Source: Pseudomonas gingeri
GTDB taxonomy: Bacteria > Pseudomonadota > Gammaproteobacteria > Pseudomonadales > Pseudomonadaceae
DNA length: 64,000 bases
Direction of reading: 5' to 3'
Assembly (NCBI RefSeq): GCF_013386115.1
Contig: NZ_JACAOR010000005.1
Span: 768,542-832,541, forward strand
The translations under genes and the position numbers were made by a program. The notes beneath the pieces were generated by a model that was not told the DNA's origin, ran no database searches, and saw only the letters and a program-made list of their open reading frames with translations. Of the stretch, positions 37,193 through 47,062 are shown piece after piece. Position 1 is the stretch's first letter, and every line of letters begins with the position of its first letter.

Positions 37193-38101
37193 TTATCGCG
37201 AACTCAGCTCGATGATGAAATCCAGAAAGGCGCGGACCTTGGCCGGTGGCAGGTGCCGCGATGGATATAGGGCATACAGCGGGAAGCGCTCATCGGGCCA
37301 GTCGGGAAACAGTTCCACCAGCCGGCCGCTGTCGAGCATCGGCTGCACGCCCAGGTCCAGGACCTGGGCAATCGCGTAGCCGGTTTCGCAGATGCTGTGC
37401 AAGGTGCCGACATCGTTGAGCACCAGTCGGGCATTGTTGCGTACATCGACCCGTTGCCCGCCCCGGTGGAACTCCCAGGGAAATGGCCGACCGCTCTCGG
37501 GATCGCGGAACGACACGCAGACATGCCGCTCGTCTTCCATGTCCAGTGGAGCCAGCGGCCGGCCATGACGTTTCAGGTAGGCCGGCGACGCGCAGGTCAG
37601 CACGCGCACCTCCAGCAGCTTGCGCGCCACCAGCGACGAGGACGCCGGATGGCCGAAGCGCACCGCCAGGTCGAAGCCATCGGCCACCACGTCCCCCAGG
37701 TGATCGCGGGTATAGAGTTCCAGTTGCAACAGCGGATGGCGGCTCATGAATTCGCCGAGGGCGGGGCCGAGGATCAGCCGGGAGAAGTACGGGTCGATAT
37801 TCACCCGCAGCCGTCCGCGCACGCTACTGGCGCTGCCGCTGGCGGCGTGGGCGGCCTCTTCCAGCCCGGCCAGCAACGGCGTGATTTCCTCGTAGAGCCG
37901 GCGGCCTTCGTCGGTCAATTTGATCGAGCGGGTGGTGCGGTCGAACAGGCGGATACCCAGGTGCTTCTCCAGTCGGGCAATGGCCCGGCTGACCCCTGAA
38001 GGCGTCATGTCGAGACTGTCGGCGGCCTTGGCGAAACTGCCGCTGTCGACCACGGCACTGAGGACGCCCATGCCGCTGGCGAGGCTGGAGTCGAAGGTCA
38101 T
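37193..38101 (-). CDS. LysR-family transcriptional regulator
   Basis: 302 residues. HTH at about 11-66 (VLSAVVDSGSFAKAADSLDMTPSGVSRAIARLE), then the CrgA-type effector domain (LRVNIDPYFSRLILGPALGEFM; HLPPAKVRAFLDFIIEL). It is divergent from an NmrA-like oxidoreductase gene and probably regulates it. It lies 3 bases from the convergent PACE gene. Confidence 0.9.
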   Translation of the reverse strand: MTFDSSLASGMGVLSAVVDSGSFAKAADSLDMTPSGVSRAIARLEKHLGIRLFDRTTRSIKLTDEGRRLYEEITPLLAGLEEAAHAASGSASSVRGRLRVNIDPYFSRLILGPALGEFMSRHPLLQLELYTRDHLGDVVADGFDLAVRFGHPASSSLVARKLLEVRVLTCASPAYLKRHGRPLAPLDMEDERHVCVSFRDPESGRPFPWEFHRGGQRVDVRNNARLVLNDVGTLHSICETGYAIAQVLDLGVQPMLDSGRLVELFPDWPDERFPLYALYPSRHLPPAKVRAFLDFIIELSSR

Positions 38102-38213
38102 TGGTGATTCCCTGTCACTTATTCAATGACATCCATGCTATCGGAGAATCCATGCCCGCGCCGGATAATTCTCGCCATCGCGACAGACGTCGCTTCTCGC
38201 TGGAGGAAATTCT

Positions 38214-39080
38214 ATGTACGCAGTCATGGGTATTACCGGGCAGGTCGGTGGCGCTGTTGCCCGAACCTTGTTGGGCGCCCGGCAACCGGTGCGCGCGGTG
38301 GTGCGCAGCGCGGAGAAGGGCGCACTGTGGGCCGGGCAGGGTTGCCAGGTGGCGCTGGCCGATGTCGATGATGTCCAGGCGCTGACGCAGGCATTCAGGG
38401 GTGTCGACGCCGTCTTTGTGATGATGCCGTCGAACTTCGACCCGACCCCGGGGTTCCCTGAGGCCCGGCAGGTGGTGGAAACCCTGCGCACGGCCCTGGA
38501 GCAGGCGCGGCCGGGGCGGGTGGTCTGTCTGTCGACCATCGGGGCCCAGGCCACCCAGCCGAACCTGCTGAATCAACTGCAGATCCTCGAGCAGGGGCTG
38601 GGCAGCCTGGAACTGCCGGTGACCTTCCTGCGTCCGGGCTGGTTCATGGAAAACGCCTTGTGGGATGTGGCGGCAGCCGTTGAAACGGGGGTTGTCCCGA
38701 GCTTTCTGCAACCGCTGGACAAGCCGGTGCCGATGATCGCCACGGCGGATGTCGGACGCCTGGCGGCGCAACTGTTGCAACAAAGCTGGAGCGGCAAGCG
38801 CATCGTCGAACTGGAGGGGCCGCAACGGGTCACGCCGAACCAGATCGCCGCGGGTTTCGCCGAGCTGCTGGGCAAGCCGGTGCGGATGGAAGTGGTCGCG
38901 CGTGATACCTGGCAGGCGCTGTTCAGCAGCCAGGGCATGAACAACCCGCTGCCGCGCATGCAGATGATCGATGGCTTCAACGAAGGCTGGATCGAATTTG
39001 CCGGCGAGCCACGCAAGGGCCAGGTGGAATTGCTGACGGTGCTGAAGGATCTGTTGATCCGTAGTGGTGTGCACGGCTGA
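38214..39080 (+). CDS. NmrA-like NAD(P)-binding oxidoreductase
   Basis: 288 residues. An N-terminal nucleotide motif GITGQVGG (residues 6-13) opens an atypical SDR of the NmrA/QOR2 type: VRAVVRSAEKG, FRGVDAVFVMMPSN, VTFLRPGWFMENAL. The catalytic Tyr-Lys pair of classical SDRs is missing, as in redox-sensing members. It may be a quinone reductase-like enzyme or a redox sensor. CTGGAGGAAATTCT provides a ribosome site before ATG 38214. Confidence 0.85.
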   Translation: MYAVMGITGQVGGAVARTLLGARQPVRAVVRSAEKGALWAGQGCQVALADVDDVQALTQAFRGVDAVFVMMPSNFDPTPGFPEARQVVETLRTALEQARPGRVVCLSTIGAQATQPNLLNQLQILEQGLGSLELPVTFLRPGWFMENALWDVAAAVETGVVPSFLQPLDKPVPMIATADVGRLAAQLLQQSWSGKRIVELEGPQRVTPNQIAAGFAELLGKPVRMEVVARDTWQALFSSQGMNNPLPRMQMIDGFNEGWIEFAGEPRKGQVELLTVLKDLLIRSGVHG

Positions 39081-39088
39081 CCGGCCTC

Positions 39089-39226
39089 TTCGCCGGCAAG
39101 CCGGCTCCCACAGGAGCGGACGCAGAGCGTCCAGAGAGGCATTCCCACGCGGAGCGTGGGAACGATCGCGTCGAGTACCCGTGCTGCACACGACCTGGCC
39201 CCTGTGGGAGCCGGCTTGCCGGCGAA
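39089..39226. repeat. REPIN enclosing a 52-bp repeat
   Basis: Exact 26-base inverted arms (39089-39114 and 39201-39226, sharing TTCGCCGGCAAGCCGGCTCC) surround an 86-base centre. The centre holds copy 2 of the 52-bp palindromic repeat (39116-39167) seen at 17931-17982. Both element types are therefore nested in one spot. Confidence 0.9.
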
Positions 39227-39249
39227 AGCGTCAGCCCAGACAGCGCAAT

Positions 39250-40008
39250 TTACAAGAACATCCCTCCTGAAGCCTCGACCCGCTGCCCGTTGATCCACTG
39301 TCCACCTTCGCCCAGCAGCAGCGCGATCGCCCCGCCGATATCATCCGGCAGGCCGACCCGGCCCAGCGCCGTGACGCTGGCGACAAAGGCATTCAGCTCC
39401 TGGTTGTCGCGCACATGGCCACCGCCGAAATCAGTCTCGATGGCGCCAGGTGCCAGGGCGTTGACGCTGATCCCGCGTGCCCCCAGTTCCTTGGCCTGGT
39501 AACGGGTCAGGACCTCCATCGCGCCCTTCATCGCCGCATAGGTGCCGTAGCCCGGCAGGCTGAAGCGGGCCAGGCCGCTGGAGATATTGATGATGCGGCC
39601 ACCATCGGCCATCAGCGGCAACAGCTGCTGGGTCAGGAAAAACGGCCCCTTGAAGTGAACATTCAACAGTTGGTCGAACTGCTCTTCCCGGGTGTCGACG
39701 AACAGGCCATGGATTCCGACGCCCGCATTGTTGACGAGGAAATCGAAGCGCTCCCGGCCGAAGACGCTGTCGAGCACCTTGGCGACGCTTTCGCCGAAAG
39801 CCTTGAAGCCGGCGATGACACCGACATCCAGTTGCAGCATGGCGGCGCGTCCGCCGAGTCGTTCGATTTCGCTTGCCACGGCCTGGGCGTCGTCGGCCCG
39901 GCTGTTGTAGGTGCCGATGATGTCCACGCCCTGGGCGGCGAGGTGCAGGGCAGCGTGCTTGCCCAGGCCGCGGCTGGCGCCGGTGATCAGTGCGATTTTG
40001 CGAGTCAT
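39250..40008 (-). CDS. Short-chain dehydrogenase/reductase (FabG-like)
   Basis: 252 residues. TGASRGLGKHAA (9-20) binds NAD(P); NNAGVGIHG near 92; Ser in INISSGLARF and Tyr-x3-Lys in YGTYAAMKGAME complete the catalytic set. It ends with the usual WINGQRVEASGGMFL. The substrate is unknown. It is divergent from the LysR gene at 40130, which probably controls it. Confidence 0.9.
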   Translation of the reverse strand: MTRKIALITGASRGLGKHAALHLAAQGVDIIGTYNSRADDAQAVASEIERLGGRAAMLQLDVGVIAGFKAFGESVAKVLDSVFGRERFDFLVNNAGVGIHGLFVDTREEQFDQLLNVHFKGPFFLTQQLLPLMADGGRIINISSGLARFSLPGYGTYAAMKGAMEVLTRYQAKELGARGISVNALAPGAIETDFGGGHVRDNQELNAFVASVTALGRVGLPDDIGGAIALLLGEGGQWINGQRVEASGGMFL

Positions 40009-40129
40009 GGGTAGTCCTCAAGTGATGGGTGACCTCGAGGAAAAGTGTATTTGTCCGGTAGGCAGGCGATAAACTCAGCGGAATCGGAAAGACTGATCGC
40101 TTTATCCGAACAATCAAGGGCCGCCCGTG

Positions 40130-41026
40130 ATGAACAAGCTGGAACTGCTGCGTACCTTTATCCGTGTCACCGAACTGTCGAGCTTTACCCTGGCCAGCGA
40201 AAGCCTGGGTTTGCCCAGGTCCAGCGTTTCCGAGCATATCCAGGCCCTGGAGGAACTGCTGGGCACGCGCTTGCTGCAGCGCACCACGCGCAAGGTGCAG
40301 GCGACCCAGGACGGCCTGGTGTTGTACGAACGCAGCAAGGACCTGCTCTCGCACATGGATGAACTGGAAGGGCTGTTTCGCCAGGATGCGGCGCTGCTCT
40401 CCGGGCGGATCCGTTTCGATATGCCCAGCGTCATGGCACGCCGGGTGATCATGCCGCGCCTGCCGGAGTTCATGGCCCGTCATCCGCGGATCGAGCTGGA
40501 GATCAGCAGCACCGATCGTCGGGTCGACCTGTTGGGCGAGGGCTTCGACTGTGTGCTGCGGGTCGGCGCGCAACCGGACCAATCGGTGGTGGCGCGGCAT
40601 GTGAGTTCGTTGCAGATGGTCAACTGTGCCAGTCCGGCCTATCTGCGGCGCCATGGCACGCCGCTGACTCCCGAGGACCTTGCCGGACACCGGCTGGTGC
40701 ACTACGTCGGGGTGCTGGGATCGCGCTCGGCGGGGTTCGAGTACCTGCACAACGGCAAGCGGGTCCAGGTACCCATGGACGGCAGTGTCACGGTGAACAG
40801 CACCGATTGCTACGAGTCCGCCTGCCTGGGTGGTTTCGGCCTGATCCAGGCGCCACGCCACGGTGTGCGCAAGCATCTGGACAGCGGTGAGCTGGTGGCG
40901 GTGCTGCCCGATTACCTGCCCGCGCCGCTGGAAGTGTCCCTGCTGTATGCCCAGCAGCGACACTTGCCGCGGCGGGTGCGGGTGTTCATGGAATGGCTGG
41001 TGGAGATACTGCAGACCCTGGCCTGA
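40130..41026 (+). CDS. LysR-family transcriptional regulator
   Basis: 298 residues from ATG 40130 (a GTG one codon earlier is also in frame). The HTH spans about 3-58 (LELLRTFIRVTELSSFTLASESLGLPRSSVSEHIQALEELLG). The CrgA-type effector domain follows. It is divergent from an SDR gene, and its end is followed at once by a strong terminator. Confidence 0.9.
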   Translation: MNKLELLRTFIRVTELSSFTLASESLGLPRSSVSEHIQALEELLGTRLLQRTTRKVQATQDGLVLYERSKDLLSHMDELEGLFRQDAALLSGRIRFDMPSVMARRVIMPRLPEFMARHPRIELEISSTDRRVDLLGEGFDCVLRVGAQPDQSVVARHVSSLQMVNCASPAYLRRHGTPLTPEDLAGHRLVHYVGVLGSRSAGFEYLHNGKRVQVPMDGSVTVNSTDCYESACLGGFGLIQAPRHGVRKHLDSGELVAVLPDYLPAPLEVSLLYAQQRHLPRRVRVFMEWLVEILQTLA

Positions 41027-41028
41027 AA

Positions 41029-41058
41029 CGACAAACCCCACCGGGGTGGGGTTTGTCG
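41029..41058. terminator. Bidirectional terminator between lysR and pit
   Basis: CGACAAACCCCACC and its complement form a 14-bp stem directly after the LysR stop codon. The genes on each side converge, so it probably serves both. Confidence 0.8.
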
Positions 41059-41077
41059 GTGTCGCGCCGGCGCTGAA

Positions 41078-42691
41078 TCAGAACAGCTTGGTAAACAACC
41101 AGTACAGGCTGCCCGACAGCAGGATCGCCGCCGGCAGGGTCAGGACCCAGGCCATCGCCAGGTTGCGGATGGTCTTCATCTGCAGGCCGCCGCCGTTGGC
41201 GACCATGGTCCCGGCCACGCCCGAGGACAGCACGTGGGTGGTCGATACCGGCAGGCCGTACATGTCCGCCGCGCCGATGGTCAGCATCGCGACCATTTCC
41301 GCCGAGGCGCCCTGGGCGTAGGTCAGGTGGGTCTTGCCGATCTTCTCGCCGACGGTGACGACGATGCGCTTCCAGCCGACCATGGTGCCCAGGCCGAGGG
41401 CGATCGCCACGGCGATCTTCACCCACAGCGGGATAAAGCGCGTGGCGTTGTCGATCTGTTGCTTGAACAACTGCAGCTTGCCCTGGGTGTCGGCGTCGAA
41501 GTTGCCGACCTTTTCCTTCTCCATCATGCGGATGGTTTCGGAGCTCAGGTACATGTCGTTACGCACGTTGCCCATGGCTTCGGCCGGCACCTTGGCCAGC
41601 GAACCGTAACCCTTCACTTCGTCACCGATATGACCGGTCAGGGACGCCAGCGCCGGGATCAGTTCCGGGGTGATCTGCTTGGTGCGGATATACAGGGTGA
41701 GCACCGGGCGCGGGTCGGCGGGTGCCGGCAACGGGGCGGCCTTGACCAGCGCGGCCTGGGTGACTTCGGCCACGGCGGCGAACTGCAGGGCCTGCTCGGC
41801 CGGCATGGTGCGGTTCAGGGCGTAGGCCATCGGTAGGGTGCCGACCAGGATCAGCATGATCAGACCCATGCCTTTCTGGCCGTCGTTGGAACCGTGGGCA
41901 AAGGACACACCGGTGCAGGTCAGGATCAACAGGCCGCGGATCCACCAGGGCGGCGGCTCCTTACCCTTGGGCGCCTTGTACAGCGCGCGGTTTTTCACGA
42001 ACAGGCGCAGCGCGACCAGCAGCAGGGCGGCGAAGGCGAAGCCGACGATCGGCGAGAGCAGCAGCGCGTAGCCGATCTTGGTGACCTGGCTCCAGTCGAC
42101 GCCGCTGGTCCCGTCGCGGCCGTGCATCAGCGCGTTGGCCACGCCGACACCGATGATCGAACCGATCAGGGTGTGGGACGACGAGGCCGGCAGGCCCAGC
42201 CACCAGGTGCCGAGGTTCCACAGGATGGCGGCGATCAGCAGGGCGAAGATCATCGCGAAGCCGGACGACGAGCCCACTTGCAGGATCAGTTCCACCGGCA
42301 GCAGCGCGATGATGCCGAAGGCCACCGCGCCGCTGGAGAGCAGCACACCGAGGAAGTTGAAGCAGCCGGACCAGACCACCGCGAAATGCGGCGGCAGCGA
42401 GTGGGTGTAGATCACGGTGGCGACGGCGTTGGCGGTGTCGTGGAAACCGTTGACGAACTCGAAGCCCAGGGCGATCAGCAAGGCTACCCCGAGCAGCAGG
42501 AAGGGCGTCCAAGTGGTGACCGTGGTGCCCAGGTCGTGCATGTCATGCACCAGGCTGTAGGCCGTGAACAACAGACCGATGGCCAGCACCGCGAAGAAGA
42601 TCACGGCGGTAAAGACGCGGGGTTTGCTTTCGAGATGCGGCCTGCCGTCGCCAGCAGCGGGCGAAGCGGCAGTCAGTGAAGGGGTAGCCAT
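41078..42691 (-). CDS. Low-affinity inorganic phosphate transporter, Pit family
   Basis: 537 residues and about ten membrane helices. The PiT signatures are present in both halves: GFEFVNGFHDTANAVATVIYT near 83-103 and VSTTHVLSSGVAGTMVANGG near the C-terminus. A cytoplasmic loop at about 300-430 carries a charged helical stretch. It imports metal-phosphate with protons across the inner membrane. It is followed upstream (43.8-42.8 kb) by a CorA-type transporter on the same strand, 120 bases away, so the two may be linked in metal and phosphate balance. Confidence 0.93.
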   Translation of the reverse strand: MATPSLTAASPAAGDGRPHLESKPRVFTAVIFFAVLAIGLLFTAYSLVHDMHDLGTTVTTWTPFLLLGVALLIALGFEFVNGFHDTANAVATVIYTHSLPPHFAVVWSGCFNFLGVLLSSGAVAFGIIALLPVELILQVGSSSGFAMIFALLIAAILWNLGTWWLGLPASSSHTLIGSIIGVGVANALMHGRDGTSGVDWSQVTKIGYALLLSPIVGFAFAALLLVALRLFVKNRALYKAPKGKEPPPWWIRGLLILTCTGVSFAHGSNDGQKGMGLIMLILVGTLPMAYALNRTMPAEQALQFAAVAEVTQAALVKAAPLPAPADPRPVLTLYIRTKQITPELIPALASLTGHIGDEVKGYGSLAKVPAEAMGNVRNDMYLSSETIRMMEKEKVGNFDADTQGKLQLFKQQIDNATRFIPLWVKIAVAIALGLGTMVGWKRIVVTVGEKIGKTHLTYAQGASAEMVAMLTIGAADMYGLPVSTTHVLSSGVAGTMVANGGGLQMKTIRNLAMAWVLTLPAAILLSGSLYWLFTKLF

Positions 42692-42811
42692 GCCTGAAAT
42701 CCTGTTTGGGAACGGATAACCGTCATGATCATTGCGAAATGTTACAGAGAGACTGCGGCAGGTCAGTGTTCAGTGGATTTAGTGGCTCCGCTGGTCCGGC
42801 CGCAGGTCGTG

Positions 42812-43834
42812 TCAATAATCCTGACGCTTGCGAAAGGCCCAGCGCCCGGCCAGCACGGTGAAGGTCGCCACCAGTGCCACCAGGATCCAGAACCCTTCCG
42901 GGTCGCCCGCGAGCGGAATGCCGCCGACGTTCATGCCGAAGAAGCCGGCGATGATGTTGATCGGCAGCGCCAGTACCGTCACCACCGTCAGGGTGAACAG
43001 GGTCCGGTTGCTCTGCTCGTTGAGGTTGGCGGCAATCTCTTCCTGCAACAGCTTGATCCGTTCGCCCAGGGCCTCGAGGTCGCTGAGGATCAGCGAGAAC
43101 TCCTCGGTGGACTTGCGCAACTCCTTGACGTCCTCCTTCTGCAGCCACTGCGGCGGTCGGTTGAGCAAGCGCAGCAGCGAGCCCGGCTCCAGGGCGAGCA
43201 GGCGCTGCAGGCGCACCAGCACCCGGCGCATGGCGCCGAGTTCCGCGCGGTTGTTGCTCAGGCGCAGGGCCAGCAACTGGTCTTCGATCTGGTCGACGCT
43301 GATGCTGGTCTTGCGCACGATCTGGGTCAGGACTTCACCCTGGTCGCGCAGCAGATGCACCAGCAACTCCAGCGGCGAGCGGAAGCGCTCGCCGGCCTTG
43401 ACCGAGGAGCGCAGCTTGTCTACCGAGTGCAGCGGTTGCAGGCGGGCGCTGATCAGCAGCTTGCTGCGGGCACAGACCCACAGCGTGGAAATATCCGACG
43501 ACACCATGCTGCTGAGGTTGAACACCACGTCGTTGACCACCGCCAGCAAGGCGTTGTCGACATGTTCGATACGGGTCGAGCGCGAACCTTCGTGCAGCGC
43601 TTCGAAGAACTCGTCGGGCAACGACAGGTGCGCCTTCATCCAGCGCTCGCACGCGGCGTGGGCCAGGTTCAGGTGCAGCCAGAGAAATTGCTCGGGGTCT
43701 TCGGGTTGTTGCAGGCATTGCAGGGCGGTGGCGGAGTCGATCTCCTCGCCGCGTTCGCCGGCGCGAAAGCGAAAGCCATAAAGAAGGCCGAACAGGTCCG
43801 AGTCGCGGTGGCTTTGGTCAAGGCTGTGGTTCAT
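42812..43834 (-). CDS. CorA-family divalent cation transporter, ZntB-like
   Basis: 340 residues. A long cytoplasmic N-terminal domain is followed by two C-terminal helices with the GMN signature (GFFGMNVGGIPLAGDPEGF) and a basic end (RWAFRKRQDY). The GMNVGGIP version is typical of ZntB zinc transporters rather than Mg2+ CorA. Direction of zinc transport in ZntB is thought to be uptake driven by protons. The helical stalk contains LRKSTEEFSLILSDLEALGER. Confidence 0.87.
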   Translation of the reverse strand: MNHSLDQSHRDSDLFGLLYGFRFRAGERGEEIDSATALQCLQQPEDPEQFLWLHLNLAHAACERWMKAHLSLPDEFFEALHEGSRSTRIEHVDNALLAVVNDVVFNLSSMVSSDISTLWVCARSKLLISARLQPLHSVDKLRSSVKAGERFRSPLELLVHLLRDQGEVLTQIVRKTSISVDQIEDQLLALRLSNNRAELGAMRRVLVRLQRLLALEPGSLLRLLNRPPQWLQKEDVKELRKSTEEFSLILSDLEALGERIKLLQEEIAANLNEQSNRTLFTLTVVTVLALPINIIAGFFGMNVGGIPLAGDPEGFWILVALVATFTVLAGRWAFRKRQDY

Positions 43835-44118
43835 GGAGGCTCGCAGGAATGAAGCGCCCGAAACATTTTTTTACAGGTTCGCTTGAGCCGCATCATCTCA
43901 AGGCTTTTTGACATTTTTGTTACAGCTTGGCGTGTCCGCCTGAGGGTCTCGACCTGAAAGGTCCCGGCCGCTCACCGAGTACGATTGCCGACGTGGCGGA
44001 ACGCAGGCTCAGACGCTTGTGTATCGGGCCGCTGACCAAGGGGATACAGGATAGGTCTCAAGCACGCGGCGGCGTTGTCGATGATGGGGATATCACTACC
44101 TGAACAGGAAACATCCCC

Positions 44119-44559
44119 ATGGTCAGCATCACATCGGTCACCATCACTCCAAGCCTGTCGACCAGCACCGCCACCAAGGCGGCCAGCGCCGACGGCACCA
44201 CCACTGCCGGCACGACCGCGGCGGCCACTGATACCACCAAGGTCGCTGGTGGCCAGCCGGCAGGTGCCGGTGGCGCCTCGGGCAGCAGCGACAGCTCCAG
44301 TTCGGAATCCGATACCGTCAAGGAACTGCGCAAGCAACTGGCCGAACTGCAGAAGCAGTTGCAGGAACAGGAGCAGGCCATGCAGAAGGCGCAGTCGAGT
44401 AACGAAAGCCCTGATGCCAAGGCCGCCGCCGTGGCGAGCGCGGAATCCCAGGTGGCGACGATTTCCGCTTCGCTGCAGACCGTCAGCGCGGCGTTGACCC
44501 AGGCCCTGCAGGAGTCCGGTGGCAGCACCTCGGGCGGTACGGTCAACACCACCGCCTGA
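44119..44559 (+). CDS. FlxA-like small coiled-coil protein
   Basis: 146 residues. The N-terminal 65 residues are Ser/Thr/Ala/Gly-rich and probably disordered. A coiled coil follows (KELRKQLAELQKQLQEQEQA, about 68-90), then a Ser-rich helical tail. This layout matches the FlxA-like family. There is no signal peptide. The function is unknown; E. coli FlxA is a flagellar-regulon gene, but that link is not shown here. Confidence 0.65.
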   Translation: MVSITSVTITPSLSTSTATKAASADGTTTAGTTAAATDTTKVAGGQPAGAGGASGSSDSSSSESDTVKELRKQLAELQKQLQEQEQAMQKAQSSNESPDAKAAAVASAESQVATISASLQTVSAALTQALQESGGSTSGGTVNTTA

Positions 44560-45363
44560 TTACAGGGCGTGATTGTGCAGGTCGGTCACCAGCATGCAGC
44601 CTGGTGCATGGGTGATGCACAGCGGCGGACGTGAGGCCTGCACCACCGATTGCGGGGTCACGCCGCAGGCCCAGAACACCGGGATCTCGTCGTCGGCCAC
44701 CGGCACGGCATCGCCATAGTCCGGTGCGGCGAGGTCGCGGATGCCGATCAGCGCCGGGTCGCCGATATGCACCGGGGCGCCGTGGACATTGGGCATGCGC
44801 CCGGTGATCTGGATGGCCTGGATCGCCGCGGCGGCTTTCAGCGGGCGCATGCTGACCACCAGCTTGCCTTGCAGGCGTGCGGTCGGCCGGGTGTCGATAG
44901 CGGTCTGGTACATCGCCACGTTGCGACCCAGCTCGATATGCCGCAGGCCGATCCCGGCGTCCAGCAGCGGCTGTTCGAAGGAGAACGAGCAGCCGATGGC
45001 AAAGGCCACCAGGTCGTCCTGCCAGAGCGTGGCAATATCCAGTGGTTCTTCGCTCAGGACGCCGTCGCGGTAGACCCGATAGCGCGGCACGTCATGGCGG
45101 ATATCCACGGCCTGGCCCAGGTGACGGAAGATCGGGTCGCCCGGCTCGGTGACGTCCAGCAGCGGGCAGGCCTGGCGATTGAGGGTACAGAAACGCAGGA
45201 ACTCATCGGCCCAGTCACCCGGCAGTATCACGATATTGGCTTGCACCCGACCCTGGCCGAGCCCACTGGTGTGGCCCTGGTAGCGTCCGGCGGCGATCTC
45301 CTGGCGCAGGTCGAACGGCGTACGCTGGCGCAATGGGTCGAAGGGCATGGCGGGCTGGTTCAT
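44560..45363 (-). CDS. DUF1445-family putative hydro-lyase
   Basis: 267 residues from ATG 45363, which has GGAGACG 4 bases upstream. The family motifs include [39 protein letters not shown] and [15 protein letters not shown]1445 proteins are related to D-glutamate cyclase and are named putative hydro-lyases. The divergent neighbour is an MFS carboxylate-type transporter followed by an OprD porin, so the enzyme probably acts on an imported organic acid such as D-glutamate or 5-oxoproline. Confidence 0.85.
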   Translation of the reverse strand: MNQPAMPFDPLRQRTPFDLRQEIAAGRYQGHTSGLGQGRVQANIVILPGDWADEFLRFCTLNRQACPLLDVTEPGDPIFRHLGQAVDIRHDVPRYRVYRDGVLSEEPLDIATLWQDDLVAFAIGCSFSFEQPLLDAGIGLRHIELGRNVAMYQTAIDTRPTARLQGKLVVSMRPLKAAAAIQAIQITGRMPNVHGAPVHIGDPALIGIRDLAAPDYGDAVPVADDEIPVFWACGVTPQSVVQASRPPLCITHAPGCMLVTDLHNHAL

Positions 45364-45653
45364 CGAAGCGTCTCCTGGGGCCGAAGGGGCCTTTGCAGGG
45401 CTCTTTGTAAAAAAAACCGGGTCAGGCTGTCCAACCAGAAAATCTGGTGTTGTGAACAAGAAAAGTTGATGACGCAGCTCATCAATTTTTCTTATGCATT
45501 GACCGGCTTTTTTCCCGTTTGACGCTGGTGTGGCCCGGCGCGAAGAATCCGCTCCACGACGCAGCGCATTGCGTCGGCTCCCCCACGACAACGCCTTCAC
45601 AACAAAACAACGAGGCGTGTCCGTCACTTTCCTTTGCTGCCGCAGGAACCTCC

Positions 45654-46940
45654 ATGGACAACACCATGACTGACCACGTGCCTTCAGGGGCGCGCCGTGC
45701 CGGCCCGTTCGGCTGGTACGGACCACTGAGCAAAAATGAAAAACGTACTTTCTGGAGCTGCAAGATCGGCTATGGCCTCGATGGCATGGACACGCAGATG
45801 CTCAGCTTCGTGATTCCCACCCTGATCGCCACCTGGGGCATTTCCAAGGGCGAAGCCGGGCTGATCGGTACCAGCACTTTGCTCGCCTCGGCGGCCGGTG
45901 GCTGGATCGCCGGGATTCTCTCCGACCGCATCGGCCGGGTACGCACCCTGCAACTGACGGTCCTCTGGTTTGCCTTTTTCACCTTTCTCTGCGGGCTGGC
46001 GCAGAACTATGACCAGTTGCTGGTGGCACGCACCCTGATGGGCTTCGGTTTCGGCGGCGAATGGACCGCGGGGGCGGTACTGATCGGCGAGGTGATCCGT
46101 TCGCAGGACAGGGGCAAGGCGGTGGGCATGGTGCAGGCCGGCTGGGCCCTGGGCTGGGGACTGACGGCGCTGCTGTATGCCGGGTTGTTCAGCTTCCTGC
46201 CGCCGGAGCAGGCCTGGCGGGCGTTGTTCATGATCGGCCTGGTGCCGGCCTTGTTCGTGCTGGTGATCCGGCGCCTGGTCAAGGAATCCGACACCTTCGA
46301 GCAGGCCCGCCAGGAGCGCCCGGCCAAGGCTTCGCCCTGGGCCTTCTTCGAGATCTTTGCCCCGCGGATGCTCAGCACCACCTTGCGTGCTTCGCTGCTG
46401 ACCACCGGTGCGCTGGGCGGCTACTACGCGATCACCACCTGGCTGCCGACCTACCTGAAGACCGAGCGCGGCCTCAGCGTGCTGGGTACAGGCGGTTACC
46501 TGGCGATGGTGATCGTCGGCTCCTACGTCGGTTATGTGACCAGTGCGCTGCTGACCGATGCCATTGGCCGCAAGAAGAACTTCATCCTCTTTGCCGTCGG
46601 CTCGATGGCCATTGTCCTGACCTACACCCAATTGCCCATCGATAACACCTGGATGCTCTGGCTCGGCTTTCCCCTGGGCTTCTTCGCCTCGGGCATCTTC
46701 GCCGGTATGGGGGCGTTCCTGACCGAGCTGTTTCCAACGCGCATGCGCGGTTCGGGCCAGGGCTTCTGCTACAACGCCGGCCGTTCCATCGCCGCGTTGT
46801 TTCCGCTGTTTATCGGCGCCCTGAGTGAAACCCTGCCCATCGGCACCGGTATCGGCGTGTTCGCCGCCGGGGCCTACGGGGTGGTGATCCTGGCGGCCCT
46901 GAGCCTGCCGGAAACCCGCGGCCGACAACTCGAGTCCTGA
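45654..46940 (+). CDS. MFS transporter, carboxylate (aromatic acid/sialate-like) type
   Basis: 428 residues with about twelve helices. MFS signatures: [12 protein letters not shown] between helices 2 and 3 (about 88-99) and TDAIGRKKN in the second half. The [17 protein letters not shown] motif in helix 4 is typical of metabolite:H+ symporters of the sialate/PcaK group. AGGA 6 bases before ATG 45654 favours this start over ATG 45666. It is divergent from a DUF1445 hydro-lyase and followed by an OprD porin, forming an uptake module. Confidence 0.88.
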   Translation: MDNTMTDHVPSGARRAGPFGWYGPLSKNEKRTFWSCKIGYGLDGMDTQMLSFVIPTLIATWGISKGEAGLIGTSTLLASAAGGWIAGILSDRIGRVRTLQLTVLWFAFFTFLCGLAQNYDQLLVARTLMGFGFGGEWTAGAVLIGEVIRSQDRGKAVGMVQAGWALGWGLTALLYAGLFSFLPPEQAWRALFMIGLVPALFVLVIRRLVKESDTFEQARQERPAKASPWAFFEIFAPRMLSTTLRASLLTTGALGGYYAITTWLPTYLKTERGLSVLGTGGYLAMVIVGSYVGYVTSALLTDAIGRKKNFILFAVGSMAIVLTYTQLPIDNTWMLWLGFPLGFFASGIFAGMGAFLTELFPTRMRGSGQGFCYNAGRSIAALFPLFIGALSETLPIGTGIGVFAAGAYGVVILAALSLPETRGRQLES

Positions 46941-47062
46941 ACCCTGGCACGCCCGGGCCGCCACGGCCCGGGCCATTGCCACCCCTACGCTTTTCACCAC
47001 ATCGGTCGCGAACCCAACGCCCCCGAGAGGGCCGGCTCGTGCCCGCAAAACAGGAGCACACC

